NCBI RefSeq assembly: GCF_014201375.1
Contig: NZ_JACHDZ010000009.1
Location: forward strand, 1-64,000
Direction of reading: 5' to 3'
Source: Tunturiibacter empetritectus
GTDB lineage: Bacteria; Acidobacteriota; Terriglobia; Terriglobales; Acidobacteriaceae
DNA: 64,000 nt
Positions 51,503-62,109 of this stretch are shown piece after piece. A program made the position numbers and the translations under genes. The first letter of the stretch is position 1. Every line of letters begins with the position of its first letter. A model generated the notes under the pieces. That model was not told the DNA's origin. It worked only from the letters and a program-made list of their open reading frames with translations, and searched no databases.

Positions 51503-52501
51503 CTAAAGGGTTACTACGATCTTGCCAATCTGCGCGTTTGATTCCATGTAGCGGTGGGCTTCGACGATCTGTGCGAAGGGGAAGGTCCTGTCGATGCGGG
51601 GTTTGAAGTTGCCGGCGACGAGGTTGTCGAAGACGTACTTCTTCGCATCTTGCGACTTGACTGGATCGGCGAGGATGTCGCGCAGGGTGTAGCCCTGGAT
51701 AATGAGACGCTTGCTGAGTGCGGTGAACAGGGGGTAGGGGGTTGGCTCCATGGCCAGCGCGCCGTACTCGAAGATGGTGCCCTGGACTGCGGTGGCGCTG
51801 GCGAGGGCTTCGATGCCTTTGCCGCCGATGGGATCGAAGACGATGCGCGCGCCCTGGTTGGCGGTGATCTGGTTGACGCGGGCGACGAGGTCCTCTTCGT
51901 CGGTGACGATGACGTGGTCGGCGCCTAAGGCGAGGAGTTCGGCTTTTTTGGCTGAGGTGCGCGTGGTGGCGATGCTGGTGGCGCCTTCGGCTTTGGCGAT
52001 CTCGATAGCGGCTAGTCCGACGCTGCTGCTGGCGGCGGTGATGATGACGTAGTCGCCCCTGGTGAGATGGCCGTAGTAGATGAGGGCTCCGTAGGCGGTG
52101 ATGTACTGCATCCAGATGCTGGTGCCTTCTTCGTAGGAGAGCTTGGAAGGGTACTCAGCGACTGCGTGGATCGGGACGATGGCGACCTCTCCATAGACGC
52201 CGTAGTGATTGAGCGAGAAGGCCGGGGTGGTGCTGGCCTTTTTGCCTATCCAGCTGGTGTCGACGCCGGGACCGACCGCTTCGACGATACCGGAGGCTTC
52301 GTAGCCGTTGGTGGAGGGGAGGACGGGCGTTTCGAGGTAGCGGTCGTGAAGGAACATGCTCTCGGCGCGGTTGAGGCCGATGGCTCTGACGCGGAGGCGG
52401 ACTTCGCCCTTGCGTGGTTCGGGGAGGGGGAGGTCGTCGAACTGGAGGACTTCGGGGCCGCCGATTTTGTGAAAGCGGACCATCTTTACTGTGTCGGGCA
52501 T
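51503..52501 (-). CDS. zinc-less MDR (quinone oxidoreductase-type) alcohol dehydrogenase
   Basis: About 332 residues of the medium-chain dehydrogenase/reductase family. GroES-like N-terminus (PEVLQFDDLPLPEPRKGEVR, AIGLNRAESMFLHDRY) and a Rossmann domain (DYVIITAASSSVGLAAIEIA, GADHVIVTDEEDL, VFDPIGGKGIE). The Cys/His zinc ligands of true alcohol dehydrogenases are missing, placing it with NADPH:quinone reductases. AGGAG lies 8 bases before the ATG. It is convergent with the binding-protein genes and about 80 bases downstream of the channel gene. Substrate unknown. Confidence 0.88.
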   Translation of the reverse strand: MPDTVKMVRFHKIGGPEVLQFDDLPLPEPRKGEVRLRVRAIGLNRAESMFLHDRYLETPVLPSTNGYEASGIVEAVGPGVDTSWIGKKASTTPAFSLNHYGVYGEVAIVPIHAVAEYPSKLSYEEGTSIWMQYITAYGALIYYGHLTRGDYVIITAASSSVGLAAIEIAKAEGATSIATTRTSAKKAELLALGADHVIVTDEEDLVARVNQITANQGARIVFDPIGGKGIEALASATAVQGTIFEYGALAMEPTPYPLFTALSKRLIIQGYTLRDILADPVKSQDAKKYVFDNLVAGNFKPRIDRTFPFAQIVEAHRYMESNAQIGKIVVTL

Positions 52502-52581
52502 GTTGAGTACTCCTGCAATCCTGCTGCGTGAGTCTTGGATGAGGAAGTGGGCGAAAGGTCGCGGATTTCGGAGAGAGGGGC

Positions 52582-53487
52582 TCAGGCTTTTGCAGACTCT
52601 TCGGTCTTGGTCTCTTCTTTCTGATGGGGGGCGATGGCTTCGGCGTCGGCGTCGCCACCGTAGATGACCTGGCCGTACTCGAGGAGGGTGACCATGCCGA
52701 CGCCGCCGCAGATGTTGCCGGCTACGGCGGGGAGGAGCCAGGTGAAGTAGCTGGTCCAGGCGGCTTTGCCGATGAGGACGGCGGCGAGGATCTCGCCGCT
52801 GGTGGCGATGCAGTGGGCGAAGTTGCCGAGGCCGACGACGAAGGTGAGCATCCAGATGATCATGACGGAGCCGGTGATGGAGTGTGATCCGGAGACGAGC
52901 CAGGCGACGGTGGCGATGATCCAGCCGCCCATGACGCCGCTCCAGAAGATGGTGGCGGCGGGGTTGTGGATGGCCTCGAGGCCGAGGCCTGCGAGGGCTT
53001 GCACGACGCTTGGATTGACGGCGTTGGTGAGGGCGGCGAGGGCCGCGAAGGTGAGAGCGCCGAGGACGTTGGCGGGAAGGACGGTGGCCCAGAGACGCAG
53101 GGTCTTCCAGAAGTGTTTCTTTTCGGCGAGGACGAGGGCTACGGGGTAGAGGGTGTTTTCGGTGAAGAGCTGGGAGCGGCCGAGGATGACGACGATGAAG
53201 CCGAGGGGGTAGAACATCTTGCCGACGAAGAAGATGGTGTGGGAGGGAACGGTGCCGGGGGTGGTGAGGAGAGCGATCGCGATGCCATTGCCGAGGGCGG
53301 AGAGGCCCATGAAGATTCCGCCGGCGAGGCCGGAGATGGCGAGGGAGACGCTGGAGCGGCCGAGCTCCTGACGGGCGTTGTTGGCGACCTGTTCGTAGAT
53401 GTCCTGGGCGCTGGGGCGTTCGAGATTCTTTTGCGCGTCTTGATTGGCGAGTGGGGCGGGCGGGTAGCGGCGGAGGCGGTAGGGCAT
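52582..53487 (-). CDS. formate/nitrite transporter family channel
   Basis: About 301 residues. Six membrane segments in FNT order, including GIFMGLSALGNGIAIALL, KMFYPLGFIVVILGRSQLFT (the omega-loop-like FTEN), NVLGALTFAALAAL, WLVSGSHSITGSVMIIWMLT, GLGNFAHCIATSGEILAAVL (the conserved NxxH pore histidine) and LPAVAGNICGGVGMVTLLEY. FNT proteins pass formate, nitrite or hydrosulfide as anion/proton. No formate lyase or nitrite reductase is nearby, so the substrate is open. The charged N- and C-terminal tails are long. A mosaic repeat lies just upstream. Confidence 0.88.
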   Translation of the reverse strand: MPYRLRRYPPAPLANQDAQKNLERPSAQDIYEQVANNARQELGRSSVSLAISGLAGGIFMGLSALGNGIAIALLTTPGTVPSHTIFFVGKMFYPLGFIVVILGRSQLFTENTLYPVALVLAEKKHFWKTLRLWATVLPANVLGALTFAALAALTNAVNPSVVQALAGLGLEAIHNPAATIFWSGVMGGWIIATVAWLVSGSHSITGSVMIIWMLTFVVGLGNFAHCIATSGEILAAVLIGKAAWTSYFTWLLPAVAGNICGGVGMVTLLEYGQVIYGGDADAEAIAPHQKEETKTEESAKA

Positions 53488-53508
53488 GGAGTGTGAGATG
53501 CAGATTTT

Positions 53509-55858
<2,350 letters not shown>

Positions 55859-55861
55859 TGC

Positions 55862-55962
55862 GTCCTGCCGGACGGGCCCGCTGCGCGTGGGGCGGTCACT
55901 TCGAGGGGCGTATACCGGTCTTTGTGGATTAGGTGCGCGGGCCCTCCCTTCGGTCGGGAGGA
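55862..55962. repeat. mosaic intergenic repeat, copy 6 (degraded)
   Basis: Starts 3 bases after the ligA stop with GTCCTGCCGGACGGGCCCG, then GGTCACTTCG (hairpin arm cut short) and GCGTATACC. The core is reduced to GGGCCCTCCCTTCGGTCGG. The right half is absent. Confidence 0.8.
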
Positions 55963-55972
55963 TTGCTCTCGG

Positions 55973-57424
55973 CTAGTGCTGGTCTACTAGTTTCGGGGAG
56001 ATGATGTTTGGTGGGCGGTTGGTGCTTGGAGCTACAGGCTGGTCGGAGCTCGGGATCGCGGTGGGCTTTGGCTCGGAGGGGTTGATGGGCTGGCGAGCGC
56101 TGTGGAAGCCGCAGGCCTTCATGGCGGCGACCGGTTCGGGGTTCTGCATGAAGATGTCCCAGACGAAGGCGCTGCGAAGATTCTCTGCCATGAGGACGCT
56201 GATGCCGAGGTCGATACCGAGGACGTCGGGGTCGTACCAGTGGAGGTCGGGGTGGAAGGCGTCGCAGAATCCGTAGCGTCCCCAGGCGTCTTTGCCGAAG
56301 TTGTCGCGGAGGGCGCGGAGGACGCGGACGCAGTCGTGGGGGAGGAAGGGCAGTGAACCGGCAGTGGCGCAGGGGACGACGGACCCATCGACTGGACCCA
56401 TGAGGGGAGGGCCGCCCCAGGCGGTGTAGCCGTGCTCCCAATCGGAGGCGGAGACGCCCCAGTAGTCGTCGGTGTAGCCGCGTTTGAGGCCGAGGCAGAA
56501 GGCCTTGTGTGCGCGGGTGGCGGTGATGGAGTTGGAGAAGTAGTTGGCGAAGGCGTCGCGTTTGCCGGCGAAGTCGAACCAGGCGTGGGAGAACTGGTGG
56601 ATGAAGAGGGGATCGCGTCCGCTGATGTAGGAGTAGGGGCCGAAGGTCATGGGAGGGCGGGTGAAGGCGCTCCAGGATTCGGCGGAGATGGGGTGGGTAG
56701 GTGAGCCGATGGCGAGGAGGTAGAGCATCATCAGTTCGGAGTAGTGATCCCAGCGGGTCGAGAGAAAGCCGGTCTCGGGAAACCAGCCCATGGAGAAGGT
56801 CTTGCCGCCGTTGAGCATCCAGGGCCAGTCGACGCGGTTGTAGAGCTGGGTGGCGAGGTCGGTGATTTTGGGATCGTTGAAGTAGGCGCGAACGGTGAGG
56901 ACGCCGCAGAGGAAGATGGCGGTGTCCATGGAGGAGACTTCGACGTTGATGAGGGGCCTGCCGGTTCTGACGTCGCTGAAGTGATAGAAGAAGCCGTGCT
57001 CGTGCGGCATCTTGTTGAGATGGAAGTCGAGCGTGGTGATGACCTGCTTTTTGATGCGAGCGGTGTCTTGATAGCCGCGCTTGTCGGAGATGCAGAGTGC
57101 AGTGAGACCGAAGCCGGTGGCGGCGATGCTGGCGGCGAAGTGCTGGTCGAACTCGCCGGTGGCGGTCTTGTTGGTGGCGCGGTCGAGGACCTGTCCTGTG
57201 GCTGGGTCAGCCTGCTCGGTGAAGTAGAGGCAGCCGGCGCGCTCCATCTCTTCGAGGAAGGCGATGTCTTCGTCGGTGAGCAGCCGAGTGTAGGCGGGTG
57301 TTGCGGGGGCGGCCTGCTGAGCTTCGAGAGGGGCTGCTGCAAAACTGGACAGGATGGCTCCGCCGAGGAGTTTGGTCGCGCTGCGTCGCGTGATCTTAGG
57401 CGGAGTCGAGGTGCTGAAACTCAT
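55973..57424 (-). CDS. Tat-exported glucoamylase-like protein
   Basis: About 483 residues. Twin-arginine-type N-terminus (KITRRSATKLLGGAILSSFA) with cleavage near LEAQ. The mature protein is an alpha/alpha toroid with the 'glucoamylase family' pattern (Pfam PF10091): LTDEDIAFLEEMERAGCLYF, GFGLTALCISDKRGY, MGWFPETGFLSTRWDHYSEL, SGRDPLFIHQFSHAWFDFAG and PDVLGIDLGISVLMAENLRS. Members act on beta-linked oligosaccharides or remain undefined. TACGAT lies 7 bases before the ATG. It is divergent from a LacI-type regulator, which may control it. Confidence 0.88.
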   Translation of the reverse strand: MSFSTSTPPKITRRSATKLLGGAILSSFAAAPLEAQQAAPATPAYTRLLTDEDIAFLEEMERAGCLYFTEQADPATGQVLDRATNKTATGEFDQHFAASIAATGFGLTALCISDKRGYQDTARIKKQVITTLDFHLNKMPHEHGFFYHFSDVRTGRPLINVEVSSMDTAIFLCGVLTVRAYFNDPKITDLATQLYNRVDWPWMLNGGKTFSMGWFPETGFLSTRWDHYSELMMLYLLAIGSPTHPISAESWSAFTRPPMTFGPYSYISGRDPLFIHQFSHAWFDFAGKRDAFANYFSNSITATRAHKAFCLGLKRGYTDDYWGVSASDWEHGYTAWGGPPLMGPVDGSVVPCATAGSLPFLPHDCVRVLRALRDNFGKDAWGRYGFCDAFHPDLHWYDPDVLGIDLGISVLMAENLRSAFVWDIFMQNPEPVAAMKACGFHSARQPINPSEPKPTAIPSSDQPVAPSTNRPPNIISPKLVDQH

Positions 57425-57431
57425 TCTGTCT

Positions 57432-57437
57432 ATCGTA
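57432..57437 (-). promoter_or_regulatory. possible -10 close to glucoamylase start
   Basis: TACGAT (a TAnnnT match) on the minus strand, then 7 bases, then the ATG. A weaker member of the leaderless set. No -35 is evident. Confidence 0.35.
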
Positions 57438-57657
57438 CGTTCCTGCCGGGAGTGCAGACGTGTCTGACTTTGTGAATCGTGGAAAAGTAACGCGGAGGTT
57501 GTAGAAACGTCGTCGGATTTCGACGGTCGTTCGTGTAGGAGGCCTCAGGGGTTTGATGCCGCGACTGCGCAGGGCGATGCCGGTGTGATGTTCTGAGTCG
57601 AGGGGTTGCTGGGCAGGGGCGTGCTGGGGGTGGACGTATGTCGGGGCTAATAAGAGA

Positions 57658-57680
57658 GTCACAAAGAGCGTACTTGTGAC
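57658..57680. promoter_or_regulatory. possible operator before the LacI-type gene
   Basis: Inverted repeat GTCACAA / TTGTGAC with a 9-base spacer, 11 bases before the regulator start. It may be an autoregulatory site. A smaller inverted pair (CGTCGG / TCGACG region near 57510-57525) lies nearer the glucoamylase gene. Confidence 0.4.
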
Positions 57681-57691
57681 AGACTGCATGA

Positions 57692-58762
57692 ATGCGTGGA
57701 CGCACGAAAAAATCTGCGACGCCAGAGTCGAAGGCGCAGGAGCATAAACCGGCAGGCCTGAAGGTTTTGTCGGATCACCTTGGATTGTCGATGGCGGCCA
57801 TCTCGCGGGTCCTGAGTGGGGCGCCGGCGGCGCGATCGATTCCGAAGGCGACGCAGGACCGGATCTTGAAGGCGGCCGAGGAGCTGAACTATCGGCCGAA
57901 TCTGTTTGCCCGGTCGCTGCGTAATCGGCGGAGCCAGACGGTGGGAGTGATTGTGCCGGAGGTGAGTGAGGGGTACGCGACGCTGGTGCTGAGCGGGATC
58001 GAACAGGAGCTGATGCAGGCGGATTATTTTTACTTTTTGATAAGCCATCATCATCGCGAGGAGATGATTCAGAGGAGCGAGCGGCTGTTTCGGGATCGGG
58101 CGGTGGAGGGAGTGATCGCTGTGGACACGCTGCTGCGGGACCGGTGGGCGATTCCGACGGTGACGGTCTCGGGCCATCATGAGCCGAAGGGTGTGACCAA
58201 CATTGTGTTGAACCATCGGCTGGCTGCGGAGCTTGCGATCGATCACCTGAGCGGGCTGGGGCATAGGCGGCTGGCGTTTATCAAGGGGCAGAGGTTCAGC
58301 TCGGATACGGAGTCGCGGTGGCGGGGGATTCGTCATGTGATGGAGAAGCGAGGGCTGAAGATTCTTCCGCAACTGGTGGCGCAGCTGGAGGGAGAGCAGC
58401 CGACGCATGAGCCGGGTTATCTGGCGACGCAGAGGCTGCTGGCATGTGGCGAGAGCTTTACAGCGTTGTTTGCATTCAATGATGTGTCGGCTATTGGTGC
58501 GATCAAGGCGCTGCGGGAGGCTGGGCTGAGGGTGCCGCAGGATGTTTCGGTGGTGGGGTTTGACGATGTGCAGTCGGCGGCGTTTCAGAATCCTGCACTG
58601 ACGACGGTGCGGCAGCCGCTGCGGACGATGGGAATGCTGGCGGCCCAGACGGTGTTGCTGCAGATTGGGGCGGCGGCTGGAGGGAACCATGCACAGGAGA
58701 TTGTGGTCGATCCGGAGTTGGTGGTGCGGGAGTCGACCTGCCCTCCGGCAGGCAAGAGATAG
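57692..58762 (+). CDS. LacI-family transcriptional regulator
   Basis: About 356 residues. A basic Lys/Glu lead (KKSATPESKAQEHKPAG) is followed by the LacI helix-turn-helix (KVLSDHLGLSMAAISRVLSG, then hinge ILKAAEELNYRPNLFARSLR). The ligand domain has QTVGVIVPEVSEGYATLVLS, AIDHLSGLGHRRLAFIKGQR, FAFNDVSAIGAIKALREAGL and DVSVVGFDDVQSAAF. A short insert (APAARSIPKATQ) sits between helix 2 and the hinge, a usual acidobacterial variant. It is divergent from the glucoamylase-like gene, about 270 bases away, so sugar control of that gene is likely. No Shine-Dalgarno is visible. Confidence 0.9.
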   Translation: MRGRTKKSATPESKAQEHKPAGLKVLSDHLGLSMAAISRVLSGAPAARSIPKATQDRILKAAEELNYRPNLFARSLRNRRSQTVGVIVPEVSEGYATLVLSGIEQELMQADYFYFLISHHHREEMIQRSERLFRDRAVEGVIAVDTLLRDRWAIPTVTVSGHHEPKGVTNIVLNHRLAAELAIDHLSGLGHRRLAFIKGQRFSSDTESRWRGIRHVMEKRGLKILPQLVAQLEGEQPTHEPGYLATQRLLACGESFTALFAFNDVSAIGAIKALREAGLRVPQDVSVVGFDDVQSAAFQNPALTTVRQPLRTMGMLAAQTVLLQIGAAAGGNHAQEIVVDPELVVRESTCPPAGKR

Positions 58763-58806
58763 CGGTGCGAGGCTAACCTTTTTATTTCAGAGGCAGTCTG
58801 GCCTGG

Positions 58807-58916
58807 CCGCTTCCGGCCCAAATTAGGGGGAAGCGGAAAGCCTGTTTGTGATAGCATCCCTGCTCCTCGAGATAGCGGTCCCTGCGGGGGCTGAACTCGA
58901 GGTCCACTTTCAGTGG
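58807..58916 (+). promoter_or_regulatory. structured leader before the EF-G paralogue
   Basis: Three stem-loops in a row: CCGCTTCC / GGAAGCGG (58807-58836), CCTCGAG / CTCGAGG (58865-58902) and CCACT / AGTGG (58904-58916). None has a T tract, so they are not simple terminators. They lie 100-210 bases before the ATG and may form a regulatory 5' region. Confidence 0.4.
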
Positions 58917-59017
58917 TCGATGTTTGGCGGAGACTGTTCGGACCGATAACCCATACAGTGAGGTTTTATTTGTAACCGACGGAGATTTATCAGCTCTGAT
59001 TTGAAGGAGAGTCTGAC

Positions 59018-61171
59018 ATGAAGGTCTATCTGGGAGACGACATTCGTAATGTGGCCGTGGTGGGCCACGCGCATAGTGGAAAGACGACGTTGATCTGCGC
59101 GATGCTGCATGCGGCGAAGATGACGGCGACTCGCGGCCGGATCGAGGATGGGTCGGCGGTTACGGCGTATGACGAAGAAGAGGTGGCGCGGCGGACGACG
59201 ATGTCGAACGCGGTGGCGTTTGCGGAGTGGAGCGGGATCAAGATCAATCTGATCGATACGCCTGGATTTCATATGTTTGTGCACGAGACGCGCGCAGCGA
59301 TGCTGCCGGTGGAGGTGGCGCTGGTGGTGGTGAACGCGCAGTGCGGTGCGGAGGCGGTCACTGATCGTGTGTGGAAGTATGCTGCCGAGGTGACGCTGCC
59401 GCGCGTGATCGCGATCAACCAGGTGGACCATACGAAGGCCGATAGCAGGATGGGCCGGCAGCGGATGATCGAACAGTTGCAGGAGAAGTGGGGGCGGCAG
59501 GTGGTGCCGGTGCAGCTGCCGATTGTGGATCAGCATGGGTTTCATGGGGTGGTGGATCTGGTGACGATGAAGGCTTATCTGTATAAGCCGGATGGTGATG
59601 GGCGGGGTGAGGTGGGGGTGATTCCGGAGGCGGTGAAGGCGGATGCGAAGGCTGCGCATGAGGCGCTGGTGGAGCTTGTCGCCGAGGGGAAGGACGAGTT
59701 GATGGAGGAGTTCTTTCGCGAGGGAACGATTCCGGAGCAGCATCTGATCGTCGCGCTGCATGAGGCGATTCGCGAGGACAGGATCTTCCCGGTGCTGTAT
59801 GTGAGCGGGCTGCGGAATGTTGGGACGGACCATCTTCTCGATTTTCTGAAGGTGTATGCGCCGGCGCCGACGGAGAGGGAGCCGGTGGCTACGCGGGGGA
59901 TTCTGCACTCGGCTGCGAACGGTGTGAATGGGAGCGGTGCGGGGGGCGATCAGGACGAGATTGTGATGCGCAGGGTGGATGATAAGGAGCCGCTTGCGCT
60001 CTATGTGTATAAGACGATGACCGATCCGTTTGCGGGAAGGATCTCGTTCTTCAAGGTTGTCAGCGGGATGATGACGACGGACAAGACGGTGCAGAACTTT
60101 ACGCGGCATGAGTCGGAGAGGCTGGCGCATCTTTCGATCATGCAGGGGCGGAAGGCGGTTGAGGTTTCGGAGCTGCATGCGGGAGATATTGGAGCGGTGG
60201 CCAAACTGCGGGTGACGTTGACGGGAGATACGCTGGGCGATAAAGCCCATGAGGTTTATCTGGAGCCGGTGCCGATGCCGGAGCCGGCGATGACCTATGC
60301 GATTGAACCGAAGTCTCGCGCGGATGAGGACAAGCTTGGGCCTGCGCTGCATAAGGTGATGGAAGAGGATCCGATGGTGAAGTTCTTCCGCGATCCGCAG
60401 ACGAATGAGTTTCTGGTAGCCGGGGCGGGACAGCAGCATATTGAGGCGGTGGTCTCGAAGCTGAAGCGGCGATACCACACGGACGTGACGTTGAAGGCTC
60501 CGAAGATACCCTATCGCGAGACGGTGCTGGGGCGGGCAGAGGCGCAGGGACGGTATAAGAAGCAGACGGGCGGCCATGGGCAGTATGGGGACTGCAAGGT
60601 TCGCATGGAGGCGATGCCACGGGGAAGCGGCGTGGTGTTTGGGAACGAGATCTTTGGCGGGGCGATTCCGCGGCAGTATGTCCCGGCGGTGGAGAAGGGA
60701 GTTCGCGAGTCGGCTGCGCGTGGATTTCTGGCGGGGTATCCGGTGGTGGATTTGAAGGTGACGGTGTTCGATGGCAGCTACCACGATGTGGACTCGAGCG
60801 AGATGTCGTTCAAGATGGCGGCGCGGCTGGCGTTTCGCAAGTGCATGGAGCAGGCGAAGCCGGTGCTGCTGGAGCCGGTGATGCGGGTGGAGATCGAGGC
60901 GCCGGAGGACTTTGCCGGGGCGTTGCTTGGCGATCTGAATGGGCGTCGCGGTCGCGTGCAGGGGATGGAGAGCGGCGGGGCGGGGACGACGGTGCGGGCT
61001 GAGGTTCCGATGGCGGAGATGCTGAGCTATGGGACGACTCTGACCTCGATTACGCAGGGGCGGGGGAGTTTTCGAATGGAGATGGATCACTATGAGGTGG
61101 TTCCGGCGTTGCTGGCGCAGAAGATTCTGGCGGCTTCGAAGCAGCCGGTTCATGACGATGGCGACGAGTAA
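59018..61171 (+). CDS. elongation factor G paralogue (EF-G-2 type)
   Basis: Translational GTPase of about 717 residues with all EF-G domains. G motifs: VAVVGHAHSGKTTLICAML (P loop, GHAHSGKT instead of GHVDHGKT type), RRTTMSN (switch I), LIDTPGFHMF (DTPG then Phe-His instead of His) and INQVD (usual NKxD). Domains IV-V include GHGQYGDCKVRMEAMPRGSG and SGGAGTTVRAEVPMAEMLSY. The altered G motifs mark the fusA2-like subgroup, whose role (slow elongation factor or recycling) differs from true EF-G. AAGGAG lies 8 bases before the ATG. The usual fusA/rpsL cluster is not adjacent. Confidence 0.92.
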   Translation: MKVYLGDDIRNVAVVGHAHSGKTTLICAMLHAAKMTATRGRIEDGSAVTAYDEEEVARRTTMSNAVAFAEWSGIKINLIDTPGFHMFVHETRAAMLPVEVALVVVNAQCGAEAVTDRVWKYAAEVTLPRVIAINQVDHTKADSRMGRQRMIEQLQEKWGRQVVPVQLPIVDQHGFHGVVDLVTMKAYLYKPDGDGRGEVGVIPEAVKADAKAAHEALVELVAEGKDELMEEFFREGTIPEQHLIVALHEAIREDRIFPVLYVSGLRNVGTDHLLDFLKVYAPAPTEREPVATRGILHSAANGVNGSGAGGDQDEIVMRRVDDKEPLALYVYKTMTDPFAGRISFFKVVSGMMTTDKTVQNFTRHESERLAHLSIMQGRKAVEVSELHAGDIGAVAKLRVTLTGDTLGDKAHEVYLEPVPMPEPAMTYAIEPKSRADEDKLGPALHKVMEEDPMVKFFRDPQTNEFLVAGAGQQHIEAVVSKLKRRYHTDVTLKAPKIPYRETVLGRAEAQGRYKKQTGGHGQYGDCKVRMEAMPRGSGVVFGNEIFGGAIPRQYVPAVEKGVRESAARGFLAGYPVVDLKVTVFDGSYHDVDSSEMSFKMAARLAFRKCMEQAKPVLLEPVMRVEIEAPEDFAGALLGDLNGRRGRVQGMESGGAGTTVRAEVPMAEMLSYGTTLTSITQGRGSFRMEMDHYEVVPALLAQKILAASKQPVHDDGDE

Positions 61172-61338
61172 AAAGCTGACGCAAGGCTGTTTGGCGCTAT
61201 GACAATTTCCCTGATGGTGTAGGTACTGCAAACGCAGATTTCCTTCGGGAATGACAAACAAAAAGGCCAAGACGGCTCTTCACCAAGTGCGGCGTTGCTC
61301 TAGTATAAAGATTCGATGAATTTTTCGGATCAGGTGTT

Positions 61339-62109
61339 ATGAGCGCGAGTGCAGCCAGTGCGTTGGATTTTTCCGGGCCGGAGCGGCCAGGGGCTGCGGG
61401 GTGGAGACGGCGGACGCTGGTTGATCTGGCAGTGGGATACGGGCTGATCCTGATTGTGATCTGGACTCCGGCGCCGCTCAGAACTGTACTTTATTTCGTT
61501 ACGCTGGGGTGGATTGGGTACGCGACGTGGAGCTCCTTTAGCGGGTGGGACGCGATGGGAGTGCGGGTCGCTGGATTCTTCCGTTCGATGTGGGTTGTGG
61601 GGATTGCTCTTTGTCTTGCGGTGGGAGCGGTGATCTTTGCGTTGCGGGAGCAGACGCTGCATGGGCCGCATAGCGCGCTGCGGCTGGTGCAGGGGTTCTG
61701 GGGCTATACGGTCTGGTCTTTCTTTCAGCAGTTTCTGTTGAATGATTTTGTGATGCGGCGGTTGTTGAAGCTGACCAATGACCGGCGGGTCGCGGTGATC
61801 GGCGCGGCTGGTTTGTTTGCGCTGGCGCATCTGCCGAATCCTGTGCTGACGGTGATGACGCTGGTGTGGGGCGTGGCGGCTTGTCTGGTTTTTCTGCGGT
61901 ATCGGAACCTGTTTACGCTGGGGATGGCGCATGCGGTTCTCGGGATCTGCGTTGCGGTTACTTTGCCAGCGTCGGTGCAGCACAATATGCGGGTGGGGCT
62001 TGGTTATCTGCGGTATCGGCCGCATGTGCAGCATCATCTGAACCAGATGGACCATAGGGTGTCGACGGTGGTGTGGGTGATGGCTGAGGCTCCGACGCGT
62101 CGGTCGTGA
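61339..62109 (+). CDS. CPBP-like membrane protein, degraded active site
   Basis: About 256 residues with seven or eight hydrophobic helices. The CPBP/CAAX protease pattern is partly kept: GLFALAHLPNPVLTVMTLVW (His of motif 2) and TLGMAHAVLGICVAVTLP (His of motif 3). At motif 1, where EExxxR is expected, the sequence is VWSFFQQFLLNDFVMRRLL, with both Glu replaced by Gln or absent. It may be a non-protease member or use another residue. Its 3' end overlaps the convergent CPBP gene by 76 bases. Weak ribosome site. Confidence 0.75.
   Translation: MSASAASALDFSGPERPGAAGWRRRTLVDLAVGYGLILIVIWTPAPLRTVLYFVTLGWIGYATWSSFSGWDAMGVRVAGFFRSMWVVGIALCLAVGAVIFALREQTLHGPHSALRLVQGFWGYTVWSFFQQFLLNDFVMRRLLKLTNDRRVAVIGAAGLFALAHLPNPVLTVMTLVWGVAACLVFLRYRNLFTLGMAHAVLGICVAVTLPASVQHNMRVGLGYLRYRPHVQHHLNQMDHRVSTVVWVMAEAPTRRS

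Noticed and set aside
57658-57680. CRP-type binding site
   Set aside because: CRP sites read TGTGA-N6-TCACA; here the half-sites are in the opposite order with a 9-base spacer.
58910-61270. 786-codon minus-strand frame opposite the EF-G paralogue
   Set aside because: Arg/His/Leu-rich antisense frame spanning past both ends of a clear EF-G gene.
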